Part shown: in pieces, positions 34,631 to 43,079 of the stretch | Layout of the letters: every line of letters begins with the position of its first letter | How positions within the stretch are numbered: the first letter of the stretch is position 1 | From: Chitinophagaceae bacterium | GTDB lineage: Bacteria; Bacteroidota; Bacteroidia; Chitinophagales; Chitinophagaceae | Length of the DNA stretch: 64,000 bases | Reading direction: 5' to 3' | NCBI GenBank assembly: GCA_947447465.1 | Contig: CANFKE010000010.1 | Span: 31,093 to 95,092 of the forward strand | Notes under the pieces: generated by a model | What the model saw: the letters and a program-made list of their open reading frames with translations, nothing else | Told to the model about the DNA's origin: nothing | Database searches by the model: none | Position numbers and translations under genes: made by a program

Positions 34631-35086
34631 ATGAGATTGGAGGATGCTTTGAAAACAACAAAATTTGAAAATGAACAGCATAAAGCAACATTGAATTTGT
34701 TGTACACTTCCTATTGGTTGAAGTACCATATGAGTGCAGCCATGAAGGACAATGGCATTACTGCAGAGCAGTTCAATGTAATGCGGATACTCAAGGGAAC
34801 CTACCCGAAGGATATGTGTGTGAAAGATATTGGCAGCAGAATGATAGAAAAAAGTTCTAATGTACCCAGGATCATAGACAAATTATTGGTGAAAAAACTA
34901 GTAGAACGTCATCCTTCTGTTGAAGATAAACGTGAAACGATGATCTCGCTGACCGAAAAGGGTATAGAATTACTCAAAAGTGCCAATGAGCAATTGGCCA
35001 ATCACACAAAAGAAATGATAGGCCTGAATGAGGAAGAATCAATGCAGTTGAATGCATTGCTGGAAAAAATGCGCAGATCTGATTAG
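34631..35086 (+). CDS. MarR-family transcriptional regulator
   Basis: A 151-residue winged-helix dimeric regulator. The N-terminal dimerisation helices (residues ~10-45) are followed by ITAEQFNVMRILKG, the recognition region IGSRMIEKSSNVPRIIDKLLVKKLVER and the wing HPSVEDKRETMISLTEKGIELL; the DKR motif in the wing is the MarR hallmark. No Cys redox sensor is seen. MarR proteins usually control an adjacent gene, but the neighbours are lepA (divergent, 246 bp away) and a convergent membrane protein, so the regulon is not obvious and may be distant. Confidence 0.92.
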   Translation: MRLEDALKTTKFENEQHKATLNLLYTSYWLKYHMSAAMKDNGITAEQFNVMRILKGTYPKDMCVKDIGSRMIEKSSNVPRIIDKLLVKKLVERHPSVEDKRETMISLTEKGIELLKSANEQLANHTKEMIGLNEEESMQLNALLEKMRRSD

Positions 35087-35088
35087 TA

Positions 35089-36099
35089 TTACTTACCCAT
35101 AATGCGTTGCACAAATGCGGCAACTACATGCCTGTCCCAACCGCAGAACCTGCCTCTTTGTATGATCACATCGTTAGACAGTCGGGGTTGTAGATAATAA
35201 TAGAAAGAGAACCTGGGGTCGGGTTGCAGGCCTGCTGTCATTTCTCCGAATCTCAGATCATTAAATACAAGGGTGTCATTATATTTACTGGCGACATAAT
35301 AGCCCTGAGAGAATCTCTTCAGTTGCCCTATGGCGGTCGTATCCGCTATTCCATTCAGCAGTTCATGTTGCGCAGCAACTGATCGATAGTTGATCAATGG
35401 CTGCCTGTCCAGCACAGACCTGTAACCCACATAATAGCCCGAATCTGTCTGTGCCACTATATACCAGAGTATATTATTCAATGCTGTCGGGGTAGTAAAG
35501 TATCTTTCCACATGCAAGTGTTGTAGTTCAAAGCTTTTGGTTACTGCCCTGTCAATATATAATTTATGATAAACAGAGTTGACCATGTATAAGCCGCTCA
35601 TACCCAATGCTGCTACAATGATCTTGCTTCGTCCTGCATAGGTGGACTTCAGTATGCTCAGTGCTGCTAATGCCATTATAGGCCATAGGCTGAACAGCGG
35701 ATCCAGTACAAAAAACGTATTCAGCGATACCCGGTAATGACTGAACGGTTCGAACAACCCTGTTCCATAGACATTGAAAATGTCGAGAAACAAATGCATG
35801 AATATTTGAATGCCCCAGATAAAGGCCCATCCCAGCCGGTCGATACCAATTTTTGGGAACACCTTCTGACTGCACCAACCAAGTATGGGTGATATCAGCA
35901 GCAGGAACAAGATAGAATGGGTAAATCCGCGATGGGCAAGCAGGTCTGACGGTACTGTCATCCACCAAGAGGTAACAAAATCGGCATCGGGTATGCTTTG
36001 CGCCAGTGCACCTATCACCATAGCCTTTTTGCCTAGTCGCTTACCTGCAACCAATTCGCCTATACAGGCGCCAACAGCTATGTGGGTCAATGAATCCAT
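35089..36099 (-). CDS. YdjM/DUF457-type membrane-bound metal-dependent hydrolase
   Basis: 336 residues. The N-terminal half has the family pattern MDSLTHIAVGACIGELVAGKRLGKKA, PDADF and HRGFTHS, where His and Asp residues are the presumed metal ligands, with about four membrane helices. The C-terminal half is a soluble domain (PDPRFSFYYYLQPRLSNDVI). Relatives include E. coli YdjM, a LexA-controlled inner-membrane protein. The substrate is unknown. The stop is 2 bp from the convergent MarR-type gene. Confidence 0.85.
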   Translation of the reverse strand: MDSLTHIAVGACIGELVAGKRLGKKAMVIGALAQSIPDADFVTSWWMTVPSDLLAHRGFTHSILFLLLISPILGWCSQKVFPKIGIDRLGWAFIWGIQIFMHLFLDIFNVYGTGLFEPFSHYRVSLNTFFVLDPLFSLWPIMALAALSILKSTYAGRSKIIVAALGMSGLYMVNSVYHKLYIDRAVTKSFELQHLHVERYFTTPTALNNILWYIVAQTDSGYYVGYRSVLDRQPLINYRSVAAQHELLNGIADTTAIGQLKRFSQGYYVASKYNDTLVFNDLRFGEMTAGLQPDPRFSFYYYLQPRLSNDVIIQRGRFCGWDRHVVAAFVQRIMGK

Positions 36100-36345
36100 T
36101 CTGGTTTTCGCCTGCTAAGAAACAACAGTTTTAGTGTATTTGGTCAGCCTGCATCATTTTTTAGGGTAAATAACAAAATGGCTGCTTACTAATTCATTCC
36201 GCCATCTTTACTATTTCTATTGTGTACTACCTGGGCTTCGGGTGAATTTTTGAGGTATTTATACCACAAAAGGTCAAATAGTTGCTCACCTTTACTATAT
36301 TGCTAGGCCTTGTTTTCAAAAAGGACTAAAATAACAGCCTCGTAA

Positions 36346-38856
36346 ATGAAAAAGTATGTCATTGCCTCGCTTTTTGTGTGTATAGCCGTCTCGGCCGTCG
36401 CTAAAAAGAAACAAAAAGGTGGTACTCCTCCGCCTGCCACAAAATCTGCCGATAGTACTGCCGCGGCCGCAGGGTCTAAAAAAGGACCTAAACCTTACGA
36501 CAAGGTCATTACAGACAAGGCAGTCACCAAAAAAGGATTGTTCAATGTGCATAAAGTAGAGGATAAGTGGTACTTCGAAATACCCGATTCTTTGCTGAAA
36601 AGAGAAATGATGGTCACCACCCGTTACTCCAAGACTGCCGGTGGCGGAGGTGTATATGCCGGTGAAATGGAAAATCAGCAAACCATATTATGGGAGCGTG
36701 GCCCCAATAAAAATATATTGTTGCGTGTAGTTACCGTTATTAGTGTAGCCGATTCTACCAACGATATTTATAAAGCGGTCAATAACTCAAATCTCAATCC
36801 TATTGCTGAGTCTTTCGAGATCAAGGCATTCGGTAAAGATTCTTCGGTGGTGATCGATGTCTCTGATTTCTTCAAGGGAGATAATCAGCCGGTAAGCCTT
36901 GGACCATATACTAAAAAGCGGTTCAATCTGGGTGGACAAATAGGCGATCGCTCTTATATTCAGAGCATCAATTCATATCCTATCAATACCGAGGTGAGGG
37001 TTGTGCGCACCTTCGGTTCTTCTCCGTCATTCGGCCCTGCCGCTCCGTCTCCCATTCCATCTACTACCTTGCCTGCAGCCTATGCTACAAGCGCGGTAAC
37101 ACTCGAAATGAATAATTCATTCATTCTGTTGCCAAAGGTACCTATGGCGCGCCGCACATTCGATCCCCGTGTTGGTTTCTTTGCCGACGACTTCGTGGAA
37201 TTCGGTGATAATCAGCAGAGAGCAGAGAACAATGTATTCATCTGCCGCTGGAGACTGGAAGCTAAAGAGGAAGATATGGCCAAATGGAAACGTGGTGAAT
37301 TGGTGGAACCCAAGAAGCCTATCGTTTACTACATCGATCCCGCTACGCCTAAGAAATGGAGACCTTACCTCATCGCAGGTATCAACGACTGGCAGAAAGC
37401 ATTCGAACAGGCCGGCTTTAAAAATGCTATTGTGGGTAAAGAGTGGGATCCGGGCGATTCCACCGCCAACCTCGAAGATGCCCGCTTCTCCGTTTTGCGC
37501 TACCTGCCCAGCGAAGTGGCCAATGCATACGGCCCCAATGTGCACGATCCGCGTTCGGGTGAGATCATTGAAAGCCATATCGGTTGGTACCACAATGTAA
37601 TGAAGCTGGTGCACGATTGGTATATGATACAGGCGGCGGCAGTAGATCCTAAGGCCCGTAAAATGGAATTTGATGATGAACTGATGGGGCAACTCATTCG
37701 TTTTGTATCATCGCACGAGGTAGGCCATACTCTTGGCTTACGTCATAATATGGGCAGTAGCAGCCGCACACCGGTAGAGAAGCTGCGCGATAAGGATTGG
37801 GTGACCCTTCATGGTCATACCGCTTCTATTATGGACTATGCTCGTTTTAACTATGTAGCGCAGCCCGAAGACAATATGCCAGAGACCAACATGTTCCCCC
37901 GCATCGGCGATTACGACAAATGGGCGATACAATGGGGATACAAAGCATCTTTTGCGGCAAATGAAAAAGAAGATCAGAAGATCACCAACAAGTGGATCAT
38001 TGATAGCCTGAAGGCTAATCCGAGATTGTGGTTCGGTACTGAGACCAATCCTTTCGACCCTCGCTCGCAGACCGAAGATCTGGGCGATAACAGCATGAAA
38101 GCCAGCGATTATGGTATTCGCAATCTTAAGCGCATCATCGTGCAATTGCCGGAATGGACCAAAGAAGAGGCCGATAGATACGACAACCTCAGAGATGTAT
38201 ATGGTGCACTGGTAGGGCAGTATGGCCGCTACATGGGGCATGTACTCAAGAACGTGGGTGGTGTGTATGAAACGCCTAAGAGCATAGAGCAGAAGAATGA
38301 AGAAGTGTACGAACCTACACCGGCCACTATTCAGAAAGATGCAATAACGTTCCTCAATAAGCAATTGTTCGAAACACCATCTTGGTTACTCAACAAAGAC
38401 ATACTCAATAAGATCAGCAACCCTGTAGCGTCAGAGTCTGTAGGCAATGTACAGGTAGCTATCCTCAATAGCCTTTTGTCTGTTGGTCGCCTCAACCGTA
38501 TGGCGGTCACCAGCGCGCGTTTTGGCGATAAAAAGACCTATACCGTAGATGTAATGATGGATGACCTGAAAAAAGGTGTGTGGAGCGAATTGACTTCACA
38601 TAAAGCTATAGATGGCTTCCGTCGCAACCTGCAAAAGGCCTATGTCGATGCCCTTATCGGTATCATCAATCCGCAACCTGGACAGTCTCCTGCTTTGGTG
38701 CGCAACAATGATGCGGTTTCTGTAGCAAGAGCACAACTGGTAGCCCTAAAGACCCAGACCGCCGCTGCTGCCAATGCTATGGGCGATAAAATGAGCAAAT
38801 ACCACCTTCAGGATATAGCTGCCCGCATCACAAAGGCACTTGACCCGAAAAGCTGA
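36346..38856 (+). CDS. Large exported zinc metalloprotease (DUF5117/DUF5118 family)
   Basis: 836 residues. The signal-like start MKKYVIASLFVCIAVSAVAK leads into a low-complexity Lys/Ala/Pro stretch. An N-terminal DUF5118-like hairpin region (KAVTKKGLFNVHKVEDKWYFEIPDSLL) and a DUF5117-like domain precede the metzincin-like zinc site HEVGHTLGLRH (His457, Glu458, His461, His467), followed by NMGSSSRTP and the SIMDY Met-turn. The C-terminal ~300 residues are helical. This is a typical Bacteroidota periplasmic or outer-membrane protease of unknown substrate. Single gene with a strong terminator. Confidence 0.95.
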   Translation: MKKYVIASLFVCIAVSAVAKKKQKGGTPPPATKSADSTAAAAGSKKGPKPYDKVITDKAVTKKGLFNVHKVEDKWYFEIPDSLLKREMMVTTRYSKTAGGGGVYAGEMENQQTILWERGPNKNILLRVVTVISVADSTNDIYKAVNNSNLNPIAESFEIKAFGKDSSVVIDVSDFFKGDNQPVSLGPYTKKRFNLGGQIGDRSYIQSINSYPINTEVRVVRTFGSSPSFGPAAPSPIPSTTLPAAYATSAVTLEMNNSFILLPKVPMARRTFDPRVGFFADDFVEFGDNQQRAENNVFICRWRLEAKEEDMAKWKRGELVEPKKPIVYYIDPATPKKWRPYLIAGINDWQKAFEQAGFKNAIVGKEWDPGDSTANLEDARFSVLRYLPSEVANAYGPNVHDPRSGEIIESHIGWYHNVMKLVHDWYMIQAAAVDPKARKMEFDDELMGQLIRFVSSHEVGHTLGLRHNMGSSSRTPVEKLRDKDWVTLHGHTASIMDYARFNYVAQPEDNMPETNMFPRIGDYDKWAIQWGYKASFAANEKEDQKITNKWIIDSLKANPRLWFGTETNPFDPRSQTEDLGDNSMKASDYGIRNLKRIIVQLPEWTKEEADRYDNLRDVYGALVGQYGRYMGHVLKNVGGVYETPKSIEQKNEEVYEPTPATIQKDAITFLNKQLFETPSWLLNKDILNKISNPVASESVGNVQVAILNSLLSVGRLNRMAVTSARFGDKKTYTVDVMMDDLKKGVWSELTSHKAIDGFRRNLQKAYVDALIGIINPQPGQSPALVRNNDAVSVARAQLVALKTQTAAAANAMGDKMSKYHLQDIAARITKALDPKS

Positions 38857-38880
38857 TCATTTTCAACCATATTTTATAGC

Positions 38881-38911
38881 TATGCCCCCGCCGGTCGGGG
38901 GCATATTTTTT
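38881..38911 (+). terminator. Terminator of the zinc metalloprotease gene
   Basis: ATGCCCCCG pairs with CGGGGGCAT (loop CCGG), followed by ATTTTTTT. Confidence 0.92.
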
Positions 38912-39144
38912 TACTTCATGCTCAACAAACCTTCATGCCCGCTATCGAACTTCTTGGTTAGATAATTATATAGCTCCGTTGTTGGTCTTATCATTAGATA
39001 ACAGTTGCGCCGCTGTTGTGTCTTCAGACCAACAGCCATCAGAACACAAATTCGAGCAATCAGTGAGATCCAGCCATATCCGCGATCAGGCATCAAAACA
39101 CTTTGGCACGCAAATTGGATTATCCTTTATAAAATCTGAAAGTT

Positions 39145-39414
39145 ATGAAAACATCGATCGTATCCATCGTCTTAGTTACCATTTTAATGGTCATTGGTCA
39201 TCAATCTGCAAACGCACAATACAGGTATGGTCATCACAGAGCATACTATCGTGGCTATGAACGCTGCAGGCCTGTGGTCAGGTATTGTCCGCCACCTGTG
39301 CAGGTATATGCGCCACCCGTTGCCTACTATGGTGCTCCACAGTACTATGTGCCTGCGCCGCCACCACCTCCACGCTATTACAGAAGGCATTATTACAGGC
39401 ATTGTCGCTACTAG
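39145..39414 (+). CDS. Small secreted Tyr/Pro/His/Arg-rich protein
   Basis: 89 residues. Signal peptide MKTSIVSIVLVTILMVIGHQSANA is cleaved before QYRYGHH. The mature 65 residues are almost only Tyr, Pro, His, Arg, Val and Ala (APPVAYYGAPQYYVPAPPP), a low-complexity extended chain. No family assigned; such sequences occur in cell-surface or matrix-associated proteins, and the His/Cys content could bind metal. Alternative-frame ORFs over the same DNA look like shadows. A 15-bp-stem hairpin follows the stop. Confidence 0.7.
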   Translation: MKTSIVSIVLVTILMVIGHQSANAQYRYGHHRAYYRGYERCRPVVRYCPPPVQVYAPPVAYYGAPQYYVPAPPPPPRYYRRHYYRHCRY

Positions 39415-39438
39415 TTCTGCCGCTTTACATTCATTCCC

Positions 39439-39471
39439 AATAGAGGAGTTGCACCATGCAACTCCTCTATT
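39439..39471 (+). terminator. Hairpin after the small Tyr/Pro-rich gene
   Basis: AATAGAGGAGTTGCA pairs perfectly with TGCAACTCCTCTATT around a 3-nt loop. The following U-tract is weak (TGTGTT). Confidence 0.7.
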
Positions 39472-39605
39472 GTGTTACATATCAGTACCGTATTAAAAAT
39501 GACATTTTTGATAGAGAAAACTTATTATAATTATTTGTAAAAAATACTTATCTTCATTAGGATATTAAATGCACTTACTGCATATTTGTGTACTAATCCG
39601 TTTAT

Positions 39606-40457
39606 ATGTCTTACCTCATAGCTGATAGCGGCTCCACTAAAACTGACTGGTGTTTACTCAAGAAAAATAAGAAACCTGTGCACTTCCATACACAAGGTAT
39701 CAACCCTTTTTTGCAGACACCCGAATCAATTGCTGCAATGTTGCAGGAGGAGTTGCCCGCTACTCTGCTCAAAGACATTCCCGATGCCATATACTACTAT
39801 GGTGCGGGTGCGGCCAGTAAGCCAAAGCAGGTATTGATGCAGGGCATACTGAGAAAACATTTTGGCGTCAAAAAGGTGGAAGTGCAGAGCGATATGATGG
39901 CTGCTGCGCATGCGCTTTGCGGTGATGAAAAAGGAATAGTATGCATACTGGGCACAGGTAGTTCATCTTGCTATTATGATGGCGAAAAGATCAAAGACCG
40001 CCAGCCATCTCTGGGTTACATTGCCGGAGACGAGGGTAGTGGTAACCACATGGGAAAGAGGGTATTGCAATACTTTACCTACGGCACTTTTGATACTCAG
40101 TTGATGATGGATTTTGAGATGCGCTTTGGCGGCGATATCGCTGAGATCGTAGATCGCCTCTACCATCAGCCATACCCCAACCGCTATCTGGCATCATTCG
40201 TTCCATTGCTCAAAGAGAACAGAGGTCACTACATGGTAGAGAATATCATTGAAGACTGTCTCAACGACTTCTTCCAGACCACTATTCTCAAATACCGTCA
40301 AAGCTGGAAAAAACCGCTATATTTCTCAGGTTCGGTAGCATTCATGTTCAGCGATGTCATACAAAGCCTTTGCGATCAGTACGAGCTGGAAGCAGGTAAG
40401 ATCGTTCAAAGCCCTATGGATGGACTTATTGCATATTACAAAGCCAAGTTGAAATAA
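39606..40457 (+). CDS. N-acetylglucosamine kinase-like BadF/BadG ATPase
   Basis: 283-residue ASKHA-fold sugar kinase-like protein. The phosphate-1 loop DSGSTKTDWCLL at residue ~7 is followed by connect and phosphate-2 motifs (GTGSSSCYYDG) and the adenosine-binding GSVAFMF. The nearest functional analogues phosphorylate N-acetylglucosamine, fitting peptidoglycan or chitin amino-sugar recycling. No nag or mur gene is adjacent, so the substrate is family inference. It is 130 bp after the hairpin of the preceding gene and followed by 200 bp before the nitroreductase gene. Confidence 0.88.
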   Translation: MSYLIADSGSTKTDWCLLKKNKKPVHFHTQGINPFLQTPESIAAMLQEELPATLLKDIPDAIYYYGAGAASKPKQVLMQGILRKHFGVKKVEVQSDMMAAAHALCGDEKGIVCILGTGSSSCYYDGEKIKDRQPSLGYIAGDEGSGNHMGKRVLQYFTYGTFDTQLMMDFEMRFGGDIAEIVDRLYHQPYPNRYLASFVPLLKENRGHYMVENIIEDCLNDFFQTTILKYRQSWKKPLYFSGSVAFMFSDVIQSLCDQYELEAGKIVQSPMDGLIAYYKAKLK

Positions 40458-40630
40458 CTAACCTATAGCTTCCTGCCTGCCACCAATAAGACCTCACCGG
40501 CTACTAACACCACACCGCCGGCATATGTTGGCTATTCCATATGGTTATACTCTTCTTTATCTAAATATCATACATCCGGAAGTAGCTTTACATCTGTACT
40601 GCATATAAATGTAGATACATGTAGTTTCCT

Positions 40631-40638
40631 TAATTTTG
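40631..40638 (+). promoter_or_regulatory. -7 promoter element TAATTTTG for the nitroreductase gene
   Basis: Exact TAnnTTTG match 19 bp before ATG 40658. Confidence 0.55.
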
Positions 40639-40657
40639 CACTGTATTCTAACTAAAA

Positions 40658-41233
40658 ATGAAAATGACAAAACAAGCAAATACCAATGGCCCGGTAATAG
40701 ACGTTATCCGCAATAGATGGAGCCCTCGCTCTTACTCATCAAGGCAGATAACCCCGGCAGATATGAACACTATTCTTGAGGCGGCAAGTTGGGCACCCAG
40801 TGCCAGCAATGAGCAACCCTGGGAATACTATTATGCATTTAACGGTACAGAGGGTTTTCAGAAACTCCATGATGGTTTGGTTCCCTTTAATCAGACATGG
40901 GCAAAGAACGCCGCTGTATTGGTGGCCGCTGTAGCGCGCAAGAACTTTGCTGCCAATGGCAATAGCAATAATTGGGCTCAGCATGATCTCGGTATGGCCA
41001 ATGCCACATTGTTCCTGCAGGCATCTGCTATGGATATTCATGCGCATGGCATGGGCGGTTTTGACAGCCACATCATCTCATTGGCTCTGGATCTGGGCGA
41101 AGACAAAGAATTGGTATGTATGATCGCTCTCGGCTATCTCGATGAAGCTGACAAGCTGGCTGAGCCATACAGAACACGTGAACTGGCTCCGAGAGAAAGA
41201 AAGCCTTTAGCTGACTTCGCTAAACAGATATAA
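40658..41233 (+). CDS. Nitroreductase-family flavoprotein
   Basis: 191-residue FMN-dependent NAD(P)H oxidoreductase. The motifs are RNRWSPRSYSSRQI (FMN phosphate contact), ILEAASWAPSASNEQPWEY and the C-terminal ALGYLDEADK. The size is short but usual for NfsB/YdgI-like members. Substrates could be quinones, nitroaromatics or flavins; not decidable here. The start could be the Met at 40658 or the one two codons later. The next ORF begins 2 nt after the stop, so the two are probably co-translated. Confidence 0.92.
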   Translation: MKMTKQANTNGPVIDVIRNRWSPRSYSSRQITPADMNTILEAASWAPSASNEQPWEYYYAFNGTEGFQKLHDGLVPFNQTWAKNAAVLVAAVARKNFAANGNSNNWAQHDLGMANATLFLQASAMDIHAHGMGGFDSHIISLALDLGEDKELVCMIALGYLDEADKLAEPYRTRELAPRERKPLADFAKQI

Positions 41234-41235
41234 TT

Positions 41236-41571
41236 ATGTTGCAGATATTGGTGGTCGCCAACAATGAGGAGGTGTTACAGAAAATGCTGGGCATTATAGC
41301 CACAGAAGAAGACTGGCATGCAGAGGGCGCCAACGATGATGAACGGGCAATAGAACTATTCCACAATCATCAGCACGATCTGGTAATTCTTTCTGGTATT
41401 GACCCTAAGGTTGAGACCAAATTAAAAGCGATAGTTACCCGTATATATCCGCAGGTAAATATCTTATTATATGCCGGTGGTGACGACTGGTTCCTAAAAG
41501 CACAGATCAATACTATAATGGGTATGAATGATGAGGATCTTCCAGTAATGGACAACCCTTTCAGACCGTAG
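41236..41571 (+). CDS. Small receiver-like protein without the phospho-acceptor
   Basis: 111 residues, beginning MLQILVVANNEEVLQKMLGIIATEEDWHAEG and continuing HDLVILSGIDPKVETKLKAIVTRIYPQVNILLYAGG. The alternating strand/helix pattern resembles a CheY-like receiver, but the acidic pocket is NNE instead of DDE and the phospho-Asp position reads LSG, so it cannot be phosphorylated in the usual way. It is translated with the nitroreductase (2-nt gap). It may be a pseudo-receiver or an unrelated Rossmann-like fold; function unknown. Confidence 0.7.
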   Translation: MLQILVVANNEEVLQKMLGIIATEEDWHAEGANDDERAIELFHNHQHDLVILSGIDPKVETKLKAIVTRIYPQVNILLYAGGDDWFLKAQINTIMGMNDEDLPVMDNPFRP

Positions 41572-41589
41572 TTAAGTTATCATATACAA

Positions 41590-41621
41590 ATGCCCTGAGT
41601 ACAATAAAATACTCAGGGCAT
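41590..41621. terminator. Bidirectional terminator between the receiver-like gene and rimO
   Basis: ATGCCCTGAGTA pairs with TACTCAGGGCAT (12 bp, 8-nt loop) between convergent genes, with AT-rich flanks. Confidence 0.85.
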
Positions 41622-41646
41622 ATTGATAACAACTTCAGGAATAATA

Positions 41647-42957
41647 TTATGCTACGACCTCACCTTCCAGATCATAGTCGAACGCTTTGGTAATGCGTAC
41701 ATTGACGAAATCACCAATAGGTAATGCCTTTTTACTTTCTATAACTACTTCATTATCTACTTCTACACTATCAAATTCTGTACGGGCAAGGTAGCGTCCG
41801 GCTTCTTTTTTATCAATGATCACCTTAAATACTTTACCTACTTTTTCCTGGTTCTTTTCCAAAGATATTTCCTGCTGTACCTCCATTATTTCCTGCGCAC
41901 GTTCTTCTTTTTCCTCTGCAGAAATATTATCTGTCAGGCCATATGCCGAGGTGTTTTCTTCATGCGAGTAGGTGAAGATACCAACACGGTCCAAACGCTC
42001 TTCTTCAAGGAAATTTTTTAGGTCTTCAACGTCATCTCGAGTTTCACCCGGGAATCCGGTAATAAGGGTAGTGCGGATACAAATGCCCGGAACACGATCG
42101 CGAACATTGGCCAGTAATTCAGTAATGTCCTTGCGGGTTATCTGGCGTTTCATTGCGGTAAGCATGTTGTCAGATATATGTTGCAAAGGCATATCCAGAT
42201 AGTTGCAAATGTTCTCTCTTTCACGCATCACATCTAAAACATCCAGCGGGAATTTATGAGGGTACGCATAGTGCAAACGGATCCACGTCAGGCCCGGTAC
42301 ATCGCTCAAGTGTTTCAGCAGTTCAGATAATGCACGTTTCTTGTAGATATCAAGGCCGTAATAAGTCAGCTCCTGTGCTATTAGCATGATCTCCTTTACG
42401 CCCATGCTCACCAATCTTTTTGCTTCGGCCACTACTTCTTCAATAGTTTTAGAAACGTGCCCGCCGCGCATAAGTGGAATGGCACAGAAAGAACAGGTAC
42501 GGTTGCAACCTTCAGATATCTTAAGATAAGCGTAATGTTTTGGCGTAGCCAGCATACGTTCACCAATAAGTTCCGCTTTGTAGTCGGCATTGAATTGTTT
42601 CATCATCAATGGTAATTCCATTGTTCCGAACCATGCATCTACCTCCGGTATTTCGTTCATCAGGTCGTTGCGGTAACGCTCGCTGAGGCATCCTGTAACA
42701 TAGACCTTATCCAGCTTACCACTGCGCTTCAGGTCCACTTGCTCCAGAATGGTGTTTACGCTTTCTTCTTTTGCCTTATCTATAAAGCCACAGGTATTCA
42801 CCACCACTATATTGTGGTCCAGTTTACGGTTCTCATGCACAGATTCAATGCCATTTGCCTTCAACTGTCCGCTAAACACCTCACTGTCCACCATGTTCTT
42901 AGAGCAGCCCAGTGTTATGATGTTTACCTTATCTTTTTTTAAAGTTCTTGCCTTCAT
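41647..42957 (-). CDS. rimO: Ribosomal protein S12 methylthiotransferase
   Basis: A radical-SAM enzyme adding a methylthio group to the conserved Asp of ribosomal protein S12. The N-terminal UPF0004 domain has three Cys (TLGCSKN, NTCGFID, TGCLSER) for the auxiliary cluster. The radical-SAM motif CNRTCSFC at ~150-157 binds the SAM cluster, and a C-terminal TRAM domain covers ~365-433. The 436 residues are normal, and ALPLM-type RimO signature CAIPLMRG separates it from MiaB. Upstream lies der on the same strand (122 bp gap). Confidence 0.97.
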   Translation of the reverse strand: MKARTLKKDKVNIITLGCSKNMVDSEVFSGQLKANGIESVHENRKLDHNIVVVNTCGFIDKAKEESVNTILEQVDLKRSGKLDKVYVTGCLSERYRNDLMNEIPEVDAWFGTMELPLMMKQFNADYKAELIGERMLATPKHYAYLKISEGCNRTCSFCAIPLMRGGHVSKTIEEVVAEAKRLVSMGVKEIMLIAQELTYYGLDIYKKRALSELLKHLSDVPGLTWIRLHYAYPHKFPLDVLDVMRERENICNYLDMPLQHISDNMLTAMKRQITRKDITELLANVRDRVPGICIRTTLITGFPGETRDDVEDLKNFLEEERLDRVGIFTYSHEENTSAYGLTDNISAEEKEERAQEIMEVQQEISLEKNQEKVGKVFKVIIDKKEAGRYLARTEFDSVEVDNEVVIESKKALPIGDFVNVRITKAFDYDLEGEVVA

Positions 42958-43079
42958 TATTAGGTCTTAAGTTGCAAGTATGTAGTTGCAGATATTACTA
43001 CATCATACTTACAGGTTAATATTTAACATTCTTTGCACCAGGTCATTCTGTCTGCTATGTACTAACACTATTCAACTGC

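Noticed and set aside
37117-38364. Long minus-strand ORFs inside the zinc metalloprotease gene
   Set aside because: Antisense shadows of a conserved 836-residue protein.
38911-39260. Short ORFs on both strands between the protease and the Tyr/Pro-rich gene
   Set aside because: They have no signal, motif or start context. The plus-strand one is out of frame with the signal-peptide-bearing 39145 gene.
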